Shown here: piece by piece, positions 47,701 to 60,740 of the stretch | Layout of the letters: each line of letters begins with the position of its first letter | Position numbering within the stretch: the first letter of the stretch is position 1 | Origin: Phytoseiulus persimilis | Taxonomy: Eukaryota > Arthropoda > Arachnida > Mesostigmata > Phytoseiidae | Direction: 5' to 3' | DNA: 64,000 bases | NCBI GenBank assembly: GCA_037576195.1 | Contig: CM075103.1 | Coordinates: forward strand, 558,001-622,000 | Position numbers and translations under genes: made by a program | Notes under the pieces: model-generated | What the model saw: the letters and a program-made list of their open reading frames with translations, nothing else | What the model was told of the DNA's origin: nothing | The model's database searches: none

Positions 47701-50700
47701 GAGCGAACCGACTCGAACGGAACTCACATTGAAGTCTTGTTGGGGCATTCGGACTCCCGGCCGAGGACCTCCGGAAAATCGAGGGCCCATGAAGGGCTGA
47801 AATGAACGTTCTTGATAGGAGAGATCGAGCAGTTCGACAGATTCGGATTAGTTGATCCGATCCTGAGAGCAGAACTAAAGTAGTCCAGGGAATGAACCAC
47901 CCAACCAGTTCATGCAACCGTTGACAGGGTTTCAACCCCCTGAGTCAGGTGCGAATCTGCTAGCCTAAAATTTGTAAGTTCCACGCTCATACGGTCGAAG
48001 CGTAGCGATGACTTTTCAGCGCCACAATTCATATCTCGATCCCCGAGCTAGCCCAAAATCAGCACGATTCATCTCTCAGAGAAATTGTGTGTGTGGGAAC
48101 ATCCTGGATCCCACTCTGGCAAATCCTGGAAACCAATCCTCAGCTCACGAGCGACCTTCATCCGAGAAGCGACATCTCCGAGAGGTACACGACACAAGAG
48201 GCTCCAGCTGACCAGCTCATGCATGTCCAGTAGGGCAGTTTTCGTGCAGTTTGGTGATCACATACGCAGGAATAGACGAGCGAGCAGCAGGCAAATCAAG
48301 GAGGAATGTATAGTGCGAGCGGATAGAGTGGTTGTTTGGTCGAAGATTTAGGGTGCTGACAGACAGCCTACCTGGTTGGGCGGGATCATCTGCGGGTTCG
48401 GAGGATGGGGAGAGGCACCTCCCCCGGGGGTTGGCGGCCCCACGGGTGGTGCACCAGGGGGAGATGGTCGCATATGGGGCGAATTCTGAAGACGGAACCA
48501 CATAGATACAATATATATTCATGTACAAGAAATCGATGCAATAGATGGATGACGAATAAATGCGGGAACGGGTGAGTGGTACGTAGGTTGACGACGAATA
48601 GCGGATAGGCGAATAGAGTAATGAGTGAAATTTATCCTGATGGAGTTTAGAGCCAACACAAAATATACGAAGAAAAGCGTTGAGAGGAATCTTTGTGCTC
48701 TCATTGTAGGGTGTAGAGATAACATTGCTTTCCACACAGAGCTGGATACAGAGGCGAACTTGAGGATGCTTCACAGCGTTGCCACCAGGCGTTCCAGAAG
48801 GATTCTAGGCTTAGATACGACACTCGAAGCAACATCGTGAGCCTGATGATTCGAAATTAGCTGCAGTGCCGACGAACAAACGAACTGACATACGGGCGCG
48901 CAGAGCTCAAGCAGGTCGCGGGATCTTGCCCATCTTTTCGGACGATCACGTTGGCAGTTCCCTTCCCGGTTCCCAAATCGAGTCTTCTCGAAATTCTTGT
49001 TGAGTAACGTATTAGAAATGTGAGCACTGCAGCCCGAAACTATGAGCCGCCCCACAAACTCTGTGGAATATGCTATGCGGAAACATGCATTCATGAGCGC
49101 GCGCCACGCGTACACTCATTGCGTGACCTGATCGGGGAAGTACAGGAATGAGAATCCTCTCAACCTTTGCGATCGAGAACTATCATTGGTCGCTTTCATT
49201 ACAGTCATTTTCCCCTTCAAGTTGGATAGCAGGCAAGCGAGACGAAGCGTCTACACAGCGGGTATCCGAATTAAAATTCGACTCGTGGGTTCGAACGAAG
49301 CCCTCACCCAACCAAGTTCCGCTGGCATCAAGGTTTCAACTTACATGGACAATTCCGTTGACCGCATATTGTCCGTTATTTACAAAACCCTGCAACAATT
49401 TGAAAGAGAATATTAATGAAGACAGGAGAAGACGTTAAATGATATTGAAGAAACGATCAGCAGCTGCAAGACAAGGCTGCCGAGAGCAGAGCAGCGAACG
49501 CAGGAAGTTTCCCCGAAATTCATGAAAGCAGCCATTTCTATGTCGACTCGAGGCTTCTATCGGGCGAGAGGCTTGTTCTGTCCGTTTTCTCGCGGATTCC
49601 TTTTCGGATGGGATCACTCAGAAAATTGAGGAGAGGGAACAACGGATAGAAGAAAGAAACCGATCGAGTCAGTGACCTTTCTGCTCTCCGCCGTCGGTGG
49701 ATCGGCGGTCGTTCACAACGTGAGAGTTGGTCTGTCTATCTGTCGCTGATCTGTCTGCGAAACCGCCTGTTCACGAGGCTTCAAACTGCCGTTTCTCTGA
49801 CCCAACGACCGACTGGATGAACGGACCCACGAACAACGGATTCAGTCATAGCCTGCGGCGAATAAATACGCAGACTTCACAGCTCATGACTAGAACACGG
49901 GACTCCAACCTTCCAGTCGGAGCACGAGTAGCTGCCCCGGACCGGAGTCCATATCCTTTTTTGTTTATGGGAACTAGACGCCACTATTGCATTGATCCTT
50001 GAGAGTCCGACCAGCTATACGCCCGAACTTTACGATTGAATCTCCGATGTTGACTACAAGCGGAGGAGAAACGAGAAAGCGATGCTTCCACAAGAAACCT
50101 GAGAGCGGAAACTATGATGCCAGTTGGTCATGAAGCAAATCGGGGAAGGAACGAGCGTGCGTACGAGGGATCCGAGCTCAAAGCTTGCTTCCCGGGTTGG
50201 ATGCTCGGTTGGCAGGGAATAGAGCAAAGTAACGGACGAGGAGAAACGCTGAGCGGACTTGGTAGGAGCCGGCGGGAGAAGGGGACAAAGAAGGGACGCG
50301 CAGGGAGAACGAGGCCGGGGTGAAGGCAAGCAGACGGAGAACCGGCCGGCCGAGCAAGCGGCCGACCAGGAACGAACGAATGAAGCAACGAAAGGAAGGC
50401 GGGCGGCTTATACAGATAATGTGGAGAGGAGCCCTCATGGTAGAAGAAGAAGAAGGAGACGACGACAACGACAACCACGACGATGAAGGCGCCCTCTGGC
50501 CAAATCAACACCCACCCCTTATGCCCTCTGGTGCTCGCCCAGCCCTCTCCCCCCCCCCCTGTTCTCGTGCGTTTCCCGCTTTCTCTCCTTTCATTTCCCT
50601 ACTGCTCCCTGCATCTCCCCGCTATCCCTTCTCCCAACTGAATCCTCCCAACCGGCCCCATGGGCCCCTTGCTTCGAACCCTTGGCAAATGTTCCGTATG

Positions 50701-53700
50701 GCTGATCCGCTCATCCTGTAGCTCTCCCGCCATAGCAGCATGAGCATCCCTTGATATTGTGAGGTCGACACATTCGTTCTCCTTGGAATAACTTTTGAAT
50801 CAGTGGACAAAGGAGGAACTTTGAGTATCTCCTGGAAGCCCAACCGGATTCTCTGAGCTCATCTCCGTTTACCTAAGCGCTTCGTTACACCGTTTTGAAC
50901 TGGAGAGAGCAACTTTCCAGACCCACTCTGAAGGTGTCAGCATTGTTGTGAAATCATGGCTCCACTGAACGGGACGAGATTCTCCACTCGACAAGTTACG
51001 GCGATTGAAGAAACAGATGTTCGGCTTCGCTTCCCTGATCCTTAATTACATCATTGAATCACCCATCGAGAGTCACTTCATCTTCCGTCGTGACTGGCGA
51101 CCGACTGATCTTGGTCTCGACTGAGATGCGTGACGTGCGATGTGGAAAACTGGCTCAAAGGAGCAATCCGAACGCATGGTGATCACGAAACGCGAGGTGA
51201 AGCGAGCTTTCATCGTGTTTCCTCTGCCCCACGAAGTCTCGAGCGAGGGCATGCTAGGGTCAGCGCAGGCTGGAAAGTTCTGTGCGAGTCATTCCGCGTT
51301 CTGCGCATAACCGCTGCGGGACACATTCGTCAGTGTGAAGTGATAGCCGCGAAGCTTCCGATTCAAGTTCCCCGCCGTTCCCGAATGCAGTGTTGGTTCC
51401 CACCGAATTATTCGTCGCACGCTGTGACGTGTGTGGCTACGGCAGAGTTGGCAGCGTTTTACAGCGACAGTTGCCCGCCCGGTCGGTTCTTTCGTCGAGC
51501 TTCTTCCCGTTCGTTCGCTCTCTGGTCGTCGTTCGTTCATTCTTTCTGTCCTCTTCTCGTTTCCCTCTCACTTTATCATTCACCCTGCTGTTCCCCGAGT
51601 CGCTTTCCCCTTCTTTTAGTCTCCACTCCTCCGTTCTCCGCCGCCGCAGGAGAACCAGCAGAAGGGGACGCTACCACGGCTGCCGCTTGTCTCCCTACAT
51701 GCCCCCGTTCGCGGGGAATGCTGCGCGGCGGGGGAAGGGGCGCGGAGGGGAAAAAGGGCGCAGGGGGGGGGAGACGGGGTGCGGAGAGGGTTCACAGACG
51801 GCCATCGCAAGGGAGACACACGCGAAAGAGGGGAGGAGAGAGAGAGAACGGACGAGTGGGCAGGCAGAGAATGGGCGACTCAAACAGAGAGCATAAGAGA
51901 TAGAGAGCGGGAAACGACGGGGACGAAGGGAGGGAACGGGAGCGTACGAGGGGAGTGAGAGGAAGAGACGGCGAATGTAGGGAGGAAACGGTTGGTTGGA
52001 CCAACGGACGGACGGTCGAGGGGAAAGCTAGGCCGTTTCTTTCGACGCGCCCTTCGTTCGCTCTATCATCATCCCTGCTCGCTCTTTCGCTTTCTTTCTC
52101 GTCCTCTCTCGTACTGGTATACATGAGCCCAAGCCGAGGAGGCAAGCCGGCCGGCCGGTCGGTCGGTCCGTCGGTCGAGCCCCCGGCGGGCAAGCGAGCG
52201 AACGAACGAACGAGCGAGCCAACGAACGAGTGGGTGGGTGAGCTCGGGACGAGCGAAGGGTCGACTCAGCCAGCCAGTCAGAGAAAGGGAGAAAGAGAAT
52301 CGAGCAGCGGAGAGGACCTGCTCCAAAAAGGGGGCTTCACCCGGGCGGCAGCTTGCTGGCTGCCAGGCTGTACGGGGTCGCCCACACTCGTTGCCCGACC
52401 CCCTGGCCCTGACTTCCTCTCCTCCTCCTCCGGGTCCCCGTGGGGAGAGGGGATGAGGGCACTGGTGGAGCGGGGCGGACGAAGGGGAAAGGGACAGACC
52501 GGTTCGGGGCGGGGACGGCAGAGGAAGAGCAGCTGGGGGAGGAAACGAAAAAGCGGCACAGCCAGCCAACGTGCAGAGAAAAGAACGCCGCGAACAGTCT
52601 CCGCCGAGAGAACACGCTGCCCCTGCCTCTGTTCCCACCGTTGCTGTTGCAGGACAACACGTCAAACAGAAATACCACCGGATCGACCCGGAAAATACTC
52701 GAAAATCTCCAGGCACCACGGGAATGAAACTAACAATCAGCGCACGATCAGGGTCTTCGTAGAGAGTACAACTGGAGGAATCGAAATCACAGATCATTTC
52801 GAACTCGGTAAAGAACCATCATGGTACCCGGCGAAGAGCGACCTCAGAGATGTCGCCGAGTCGGAAAAGAACGCGTCTGTCCATCGCGCGCCGTGGATGC
52901 ACTCAGTGTCTGGGAACTCGCCCCCCCCCCCCTCTTGGTTCCTTTCATGTGACGAGACATTCCGGCGAGAGCGGATTCCTCTTCGGCGGTCGTGACAAAC
53001 CTCCTACAGCATGCGTTCTGCTTCTCGACGTTGGCGGGCACCAGACGTCCATTGTTCCTCGCAAAGAGATCCGTTCGACGTTATAAATTGAGCTGAATGT
53101 CGAGAATCTCTGAGTCCTGACGACTTTGACGTCGTGATTCGGCGAACGAGCGAGCCAACCAGCAGGCCGCCTAGCTGGCAAGGAGTGAGCGAGCGGGAAC
53201 CTATGACAGAGGTCCAAAGAGCAGAGTAGAGCATAGTCCGACCGTGGCCTGGTATCTCAGCCACGGTAGCCAAGGAGAATCCATAACATGGCAACATAGT
53301 CCGTTGAATCGATTCAACAGGTTGCGCACTGACAAGGGCTGACAACAAGAGAGCCCGCGATCGAAGTCACCGACAAACAATTAGCACATCTCATGTCCCA
53401 CATCGAGAATCTCAAGTGTACTTGGAATTTGTCTACACTTTTCCCACGCATGAGTATCGGTATCCCCGTCAGCCTGCAGCATGCGCAGCGGCACGGAAGA
53501 GTACTTCGTTAGTCTTTCGTTATTCACTGAAGTTTCTGTTGTTTCGCGGCTTATAGGTTGGGAAGTATTTCGTTCTTCTCGTCGCTCCTTCGAGCTCTGT
53601 ACCTGCGTTCTGCCTGTCCACACATCGAAAAGAGTGGACAAGTGTTTTCTAAGGTGGAGCAAAGCGCTGAATGAAGTACAGCGGCTGTCAAACAAGTGCT

Positions 53701-55728
53701 GTCAGTTCGGCTTACTACCCAGAGAAAGAGGAGACCATGACGCACTTGAAAAGCGGAATCTCTTGGATGATAACTCGATTTCCTCCGAGTTATCACCGTG
53801 GGAACGGTACGCTTTTACCGAGTCCTCCTTGAAGATGGAGTAAGCTCCTTTTTTTGTTTACGAACTGACCGTCCGACAAACGACTCGGGCGGCCGGACCA
53901 TTTACTTGGAACACGAGTCAAGTGATAGCACCCACACTGAAATACCACAGGTTCGCGATCCGCGAGAACGAAACATGCAAGTAACGGAATCCGACTTCTC
54001 CCCTTTGTTCTTGGAAAACCCTGTCGCTCGGCGAGCTGCGCTGCATCTCGGAACGAACTCACTTAACTATGTAGGAAAATCTGAATCATGAAAATGAACT
54101 CACGTAGTCATGAAAGGCCTTTGCTTCGCTAGAATGCTCACACGAGTCCCGTCGTTCAGGAGCAGCGCAATAGAGGTCCCAAAATACACTGGAAAGTTTC
54201 CCTCATGAGGACCATTCATTCGGTGTATCCTGAGAGAGAGTACACTTAAGCACTCAGAATTTGAATAACTGGTGCCGTAAACCAACTTACCACCACCAAG
54301 AATGGAGGAACCCTGGAGGCTCGCCCAACGCAATATTTTTTTCCCACCGGATCTGGAAAGAAATTCACCGTTAATACCTTTATCGGAATCGAAGCGTTGT
54401 CTAAGTCCAAGTTCCGTGTACTCGGAACTACACGGCAGTCGTGAGATCGCTCATGGGGAGACTGTGTACAGTGTACGAATTCTGGAGTGTGATTCTCAAC
54501 TGGTGATGAGTGAGATGCTCTTGTCGGCCTTCAAGCGACTTTGGAGTAACATGAGCAGCAATAATTCGATTGACAGACCAGGCGGAAAAATGTGGTTCTG
54601 AAGAATGGATTCGGGAAGCCAGTCGAACCGAGAAGCAGAGGGAGGATGAAACAGGAGTAATGATCGATTTGATAACCGGGAACGTCGATGTTGATAGCGT
54701 CGACGGCTGGATGCTCGATAATGAGGCGGATTGCTTAGTTCTTGTGAGGTCCAGTCGGCTGACCGGATCACCGATCAACATTCGTGGATGGGTCTTGTGA
54801 GCAGGACACTTACCTCTGATAGAAATGTTTGTGCCGCCTTCTGTGCACCTACGTGCAGCAAATATTCATAAACGTACACCGCCAACCTGGAATGCGGGAG
54901 AGAAAAGGTACATGGAAAGTTCGCAAGCCGACCCCTATCATACTCCGATCGGAATCATGTGGAATCCCGAACAAATATCATTTGTCCCTCATCAGAAAAA
55001 TGTTCGATCGAGTTCTCGGTATTCGCATCGGTTTTCAGCTGAACTGAGAACCCTCACATCCGCTCTGTCATATTTCAGCCCGAACCGATGCCAGGGAACG
55101 TTCGAACATCCAACTATGCTGAATGGAATAATTCCCCGACTGTCGATTTCTCGAGCGCCGTTCTCGGAGTGATGACCCGGAACATTACGGAGTTCTGGAA
55201 GTTCAGAGCTTTCACTTCCGAAAACGTCGGATTTGAGTTCACAAGGACCGACGGAAGTGTACTGTCATGGCGAGTTTCGCAGCACCCCGTGTCAGACCGA
55301 AGAATCTCGGAGCGAAAACCTCTCTGAGGCAGTTCCTAAGTTCTCGATTGACGATCAGAGCCCGTCAGATTTCCCTCGTCGATATTGATAGAAGCGCCCT
55401 GATGCTCTATTCACGCTGGGGCGTTTTGCCGCTACTGGGGGCAAATTCATTACAGCCTAGAACGGCAGAGACAAGGATTGCCGAGTTTCCGTTACAATGG
55501 GAATCTTTTGCAACCCATATGCAACGCAAGAGGGAACAGCTAGTCTCCGAAATCGAAATTCGACTGCAAGCTCACTCCCCTGATATGAGGAGTTTATTTT
55601 ACGGTTCATTTGACTAACCACGAACTGATGACGATTCATCGTGAGCCATCTCAAGAGGGTAAGTTAACTCACTTTTCCCTGGCCTGTGCATCCGAGGGCA
55701 CTGTTGACGTCTTGTTTTTTGCATACAT
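44748..55728 (-). CDS. SSBP3: Single-stranded DNA-binding protein SSBP2/3/4 homologue (SSDP), 11 exons
   Basis: SSBP/SSDP binds LDB1/Chip through its N-terminal LUFS domain and stabilises LIM-homeodomain and Wnt-enhanceosome complexes in the nucleus. Exons (minus): 55728-55673, 54886-54814, 54352-54291, 54188-54104, 49389-49345, 48485-48372, 47796-47728, 47487-47424, 46455-46379, 46260-46038, 45055-44748. All phases agree, giving 391 residues, as in human SSBP3 (388). The LUFS domain is unmistakable: [78 protein letters not shown]. The rest is Pro/Gly/Met-rich with [44 protein letters not shown] and TPREDG. The 45-nt exon ([15 protein letters not shown]) rests on good splice sites and phase only. 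A strong donor (AAC/GTAAGC, exon end 44796) could instead join an unlocated last exon. Confidence 0.94.
49390..54103 (-). other. 4.7-kb SSBP intron with GC-rich purine/pyrimidine-biased tracts
   Basis: The intron lies between the LUFS-domain exon ending AFHDY and the 45-nt exon. From about 50100 to 52700 the strand alternates long purine-rich and pyrimidine-rich blocks with high G+C, many CG dinucleotides, and repeated CGGT/CCGG/GAACGA units. Long plus-strand frames here (for example 51955-52995) are products of that bias and carry Arg/Gly/Ser low complexity. An internal promoter or CpG-rich control element is possible; nothing proves it. C-runs occur at 50549-50559 and 52921-52932. Confidence 0.55.
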
Positions 55729-58272
55729 TGCGTAATTCTGGTTGAGGTTCACATCCAGTTGATCAGTTAGATCAGTTCGATCCTTTTTCTGTTGTCCGCC
55801 TATTGTCCGCTTTCAGAACTACTGGATTGCTTTTAACAACGAGCGCCGAAGTTTAGTGCTACAACTATGGCAGCACGGGCGCGTTTAGGAGCTTGGTGGT
55901 CAACTAGGTAAGTGAGTGGTGGGCGACTTGTAGTTTGTGTGCAGGTGTATGTTTTCCTATTCTCCTCTCTTGTCTATTTTATAGGAACGACAACTAGGAA
56001 GGAGGGGGAGAACAGTCTTATATGAGTTCTAAACTCCATGGTCGGAAGTTCTTCCTCAGTTGAGCATGTTGTAGTGGAGGATCTGGAATTTGGAAACGGA
56101 CGAACGTTAGGAATAAAACTCGGACATTGAAGAAGCTGGCTCCGTTCCTCATCGATTGCAGCAGTGAGTGGATCACTTGCGATCGGACTGCTGTCTCACT
56201 GAATTGCCCGAGTTTTTTGCCACAACGGGGAACCAATGCTTCATCTTCTTGGAATCCAAAATAACTGTGAATAATTTTTTTACACTTGTTTTTTCCGGAG
56301 GTTCTTCTCAAATGTGCTTCAGAGGCGATGCTAGTGGCCATTCAATGGGGGTGAGGAGTCCCAGTTCCCCATATCTCGAACTCTCTTCTCACTCTCCGCG
56401 CAAACTACCCCCGTCCCACTGACGAATGTCCGCGTTGAATTCGATGCGTATGTAATTGCAGCTGCTTAACACTTGGAGCTCTATCCCGAGGGAATGAATT
56501 CTGCCACGATCGGGAATGAAACGGCCCGTGAGTGAGAGCCTGCAGCATTTCCAGGATGCACACAGCTTCGTGGTTCCCGCAGTACAGTTCTCGAATGATG
56601 CTCAGGTGCATGTTGACTTCCAAGGATTCGGCGGCGCTGTTATCCCAAGCTATCCTCATAGTAGATATTCTTCGAATAGCCAAACTGCAAGCCTTCAGAC
56701 ACACAGGTGCTCGTCATCTGTTGCAGGAACAACAACGGAGCGCTCCCAAAAGCCTCCATCAGCAGCAGAACAAACTCACCCTGAACCAGTGGAATACTGC
56801 AAATCCTCTGCGCAGCAAAATTTTACGTAACTGTGCTGGTTACGCTATCGATTCCGACTCCACTTGCAACGGACAACAGTTGCGCAGTCGTCACAGAATG
56901 TAGCAGTCGCGATGTGCTCAGTACCGTGACACCGAATTTCTGCCACAACTTTCCTTGTTGGTGTCGTTGTTGTGGTAGCCGCTACGGCTGCTGAAGCCAA
57001 AGCAACTGCCGGGATATACGCCACTCTACATCACAACATTGCCGCCGGCCATGTTTCTTTGAGGGAGAGGGGAAAGGGTTGGCGGGCTAACGGCGGAGGA
57101 GAGCCGCGCCGATTCAGGAAAACAAGGGTGCTTGATAGAAAAGCAACCCACTCGTGACATGAGCGTAGCATTTCCTCTAGAAATATGTTGGACCATTATC
57201 CGACAGAAATCTTCTTCTTTTCACAGGAGATGCCTAGGACAGCTTCTTCGGCATTCACTTCATCAGACTCGGAACTATGGATAACATTCCTCGAATGTCG
57301 GTCTGGCCCGAGGGTTGTACTAACAATGTCCTGCTCGAGTCAAGATCCGAAGGGTTTCACAAATCCGCACGTGACCTTTCAGATCACGCCATGCCCCGTC
57401 TGTATGACCCTTGATACGTATACATGTGTAGATGATCGATCCCGTCAACCGGCGAGCTACATCAGGGGTTCGTGTCATCATTGCGTCAACTGCTTCATCG
57501 TGCTCGCCGACCTACGAGGAAGGCCACAAAAACCCCACGAGGACTCGCGGCAGATCATGCAGGTTCGGTACCCTGCCCCAGGATGGGAAAGGAGGAGAGA
57601 AAGGGACGAGGGCTGGAACCGCTTCCATTCGCGCTCGCCGATGACAATCAATAACACAGCTCTGTGTGTTTCAACTGCGATATGTGTCAATGAGCTTCGA
57701 GGGGTGACGCAAGATAACGGAAACTTTCCGTAATCCGAGTCCGATTTGGTTAGTTCCAAAGTTCCGAGAAGAATCAATGAAGGCAGGTGGGAGTTCTCTC
57801 TGGATCATCTGAATCACTTTCGCCCTCGTCAAATGGGAATTCGGAATGTCACGAGGAGGTGAATGTTCCCGACCAAATAGGCTTGATGTCCGTCGCCGAA
57901 TAGGGTGAATGTTCTCCCAGGAACTGCATGCCCGAGTTATAGACTTCAAGCACGTCTCGGGGCGATCGATCGATGCCCCCCTCACTCTCTGGAGCTCTCC
58001 ATCGCGGGCGACATGAACGAATGAGCCAGCCTATGATATTGTTCCCCTTCTCTCAAGCAGGAATTTCATTGTTTCCGTACATCACATTTGGTCCTGTCCT
58101 GTGCGATGCTAGTGCAAGTGAAGCCGATTCGAACAACTGAGCCGATGAGCCCTCAAACTCAGAGGTACCCGATGTAATCGGCGGTGAACATATATGGATG
58201 TAAGACGTTTATGGAATGGTGCCCGTCCGCGTGTGCCTTCCCCCTCCGACGAAGTCCCGAATGAGTATGAAA

Positions 58273-58294
58273 AGCTTCCGTGATCACGGAAGCT
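58273..58294. repeat. Perfect 22-bp palindrome
   Basis: AGCTTCCGTGATCACGGAAGCT equals its own reverse complement. It is isolated and no repeat of it was noticed elsewhere in the window. Confidence 0.8.
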
Positions 58295-60589
58295 GACCAG
58301 AGATTTTGTTCAAGCCTCAGCGTACGCCAATGGGTTGTCGACTGCTTACACAGTAATGACGGATCGCTCCAGGTAGACTCCTGAAGAGCTGTGTGTTGAA
58401 TGCAAGACGAGAATGTTTCCGTGAGACATGCAATGAATGCAATTCAATGATGCATGTTACCCTGCAGGGCGTGATCCGAACGCATCCGTGAATGCCGTCT
58501 TCCTCTAACTCCAGCCGTGCTGAAGGGAAGACCAAACGAAAAGAGTTCTGAGCATCTTCTCGTCCCACCCTTCGAAGATTAGCTCCCATCCCTCCCTCTT
58601 GACACGCGGCTGCGTGGGAATCACCCCGAGGGCTTAACTAGTCTTCTGCAGCACTCGGACCCGTTTCGTTCCGGACACAGGGAATATTTCGCGAGAAGGC
58701 CGACTGTAAAGCCATGAGTGCTCATATCGACCCGAGAAGAAACGTGCTGCGAATGCGCAGTCCCACATACAGTCAATCTCAGCACACAGACTTCTGGCCC
58801 ATGTGCCGGGCCGTGTTGCGTGCGGCTACTCCTCACCTGCACGGGATAGAGTTCCCGACCCTCCTCGCGATGTTTTTCGAGCTTAAGGCAGCTTGTCCGA
58901 CATCGAGCTCCAACCCCTTGCTATTCATCTGCTGTGTTCACAGCGAAATTGTTCTGTGTGCCTGTTGTCCCTTTGTTCCGCATCGTTTATTCAATGGAGA
59001 ACGAATACTGTTCCAATAACACAATAAACCACTCGTGCTCGTGTCCGGCACTGCGATTTCCAAGCTCCGGAGGCCTCCAAGCCGGGAAGGCATTTCCGAA
59101 AAAGACATCGGAGAGTATGTTGGTGATTAATGTTCATCATTCCTCTCATCCTGAGTTTTCAATCAATGGAGAAGACCGTCAGAGAGCTCCCAAATTGTTC
59201 GGAGAATATGAAGTCGTCGGATATGTAGGAGAACTTCATGATAGGGTGAATCGACTCGAGGCAAGCCACTTCAGCCATCACGTTTCCTTACGAATCACTG
59301 TCCGGAAAGTTCCTCCAAACATACTGACATAGGAACACACAGGGTTGGGTTATCGACTCGATCCTTTGAGCTTGCGCCAGGCTCGGGGTTTTCCCCGACA
59401 GAGAGCAAATCCGAGGAAGACATGTGCAAGGGAGTGCAAGGTTCACTTTATATAGCCCACTGCACAAATGTATCAGTCTCAAATTCCGAGAGGGAAGCTG
59501 TTACAGCATACATAGACCTAAAATTTCTCTGCATGGTTCAAGTGGCCCTTCGGCCCAAATTTCATGTCAGGTCCGCCTGCCTCCGAGGTTGGCTACAACT
59601 CCTGCATGATCTGGTCCGAATTCCCGTGGAACCTCTGATATATACATTGGTAGAGGTAGTTGAAAGTTCATGATCATTATGGAGCCAAGAGATTCAGCGA
59701 GGGCGCTCGACAATTGGAAACAAGAGATTCTCGAGAATGGTATGAAGTGAGAGCTGAACTGTTTGAACCGCGAGGTTCATCTTCCCACTGCGGACACCAG
59801 TTTCTGCAATCATTCCCTGAGGAACTCTTACCTCACAGTATGCCTCGGGCCGAGCTGTCGGCGAGCCCGTAGATCGATACACCCAGGGTGCGACCAAGCA
59901 AGTCTGTTTTTCGGTGCAGCCTACCCTAGTTGACCTCGCTGCATCGTTCGGTAGAGAAATTCCGCCTTTTCTTTGCACATAGCACCCTCGAATATTTGAA
60001 TTGGCGCGGTTCCTTCCCTCTGACGGCCCGTCAACCTTCTCCCTCTCACTCAGAGCAGCATGGCCGTCAGCAATATTGTCATGTAGAATGGCGCAGACTG
60101 GCCGCGTCTCCTCACGGCTGTCGTCTGCTAAGTCTCGACTCAGCTTGCTTGCTTTCCTGCCTCCCTGCTTGCTAACTTGCTGGGGCCGACTGACCGAATA
60201 ACTCGATTTCCATTTTGCATGATCATACACAGCCTAGTTCGCTCGCATGGAGGCTGGCTATCTCCGCGCCAGTGGGAACCAGCTTAACTAACTTCGTTGA
60301 CGCGGAGCAAAACAACAGCATATAGGAACCCACCTGCTTCCTGATGTCACTGACGCTCCAACACTAAACGTTGCTGTTGTTGTAGCGGTGGTCGCTGCTT
60401 CTGTTCGAACCGCTACAGATAAATGTACGACGACAAGTCGCTCGCTTGTTGTCTAAATCCGACGCTGACACACTCGGAACTCCCGGTTTCGGCCACTAAT
60501 GTACGTCCGTCCGAGCAGAATGCTCGCCGTGCTCACTAACTGTATCACTGTTCTCGTCTGTTTGTCCGATGGGTCTCTTAAACAGAGCG

Positions 60590-60740
60590 GATAACTGACT
60601 GACGACTAACTGACCGTCCGACCGGCAGAGCTACCGACCGACTGTGTGTCTGTCCGTCCGTCCGTTTGCCTCACCGACTGTCGGATTGGTTGGCTAGCTA
60701 GCTGGCTGGCTCCCTGACTGCCTGCCTGCTTGCTTTGTTC
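60590..60740 (+). repeat. Tetranucleotide-rich simple sequence
   Basis: Imperfect arrays of CCGA/CTGA, TCCG and TGGC/TAGC/TGCC units follow one another. Similar units occur in the SSBP intron at 52140-52230. Confidence 0.7.

Noticed and set aside
51130..51903. 257-codon plus-strand frame
   Set aside because: Same biased intron; the second half is Arg/Gly/Glu repeats from purine-rich DNA and no conserved domain is visible.
51955..52995. 346-codon plus-strand open frame, the longest after the transporter exon and POLR3C
   Set aside because: It lies in a GC-rich, strand-biased intron of SSBP, encodes Arg/Gly/Ser/Pro low complexity, has long overlapping frames on the other strand, and shows no family motif.
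56030..56110. Possible third copy of the dispersed repeat at 1244-1384
   Set aside because: Only a short CCAGATCC-type stretch is shared, which is not enough to exceed chance.
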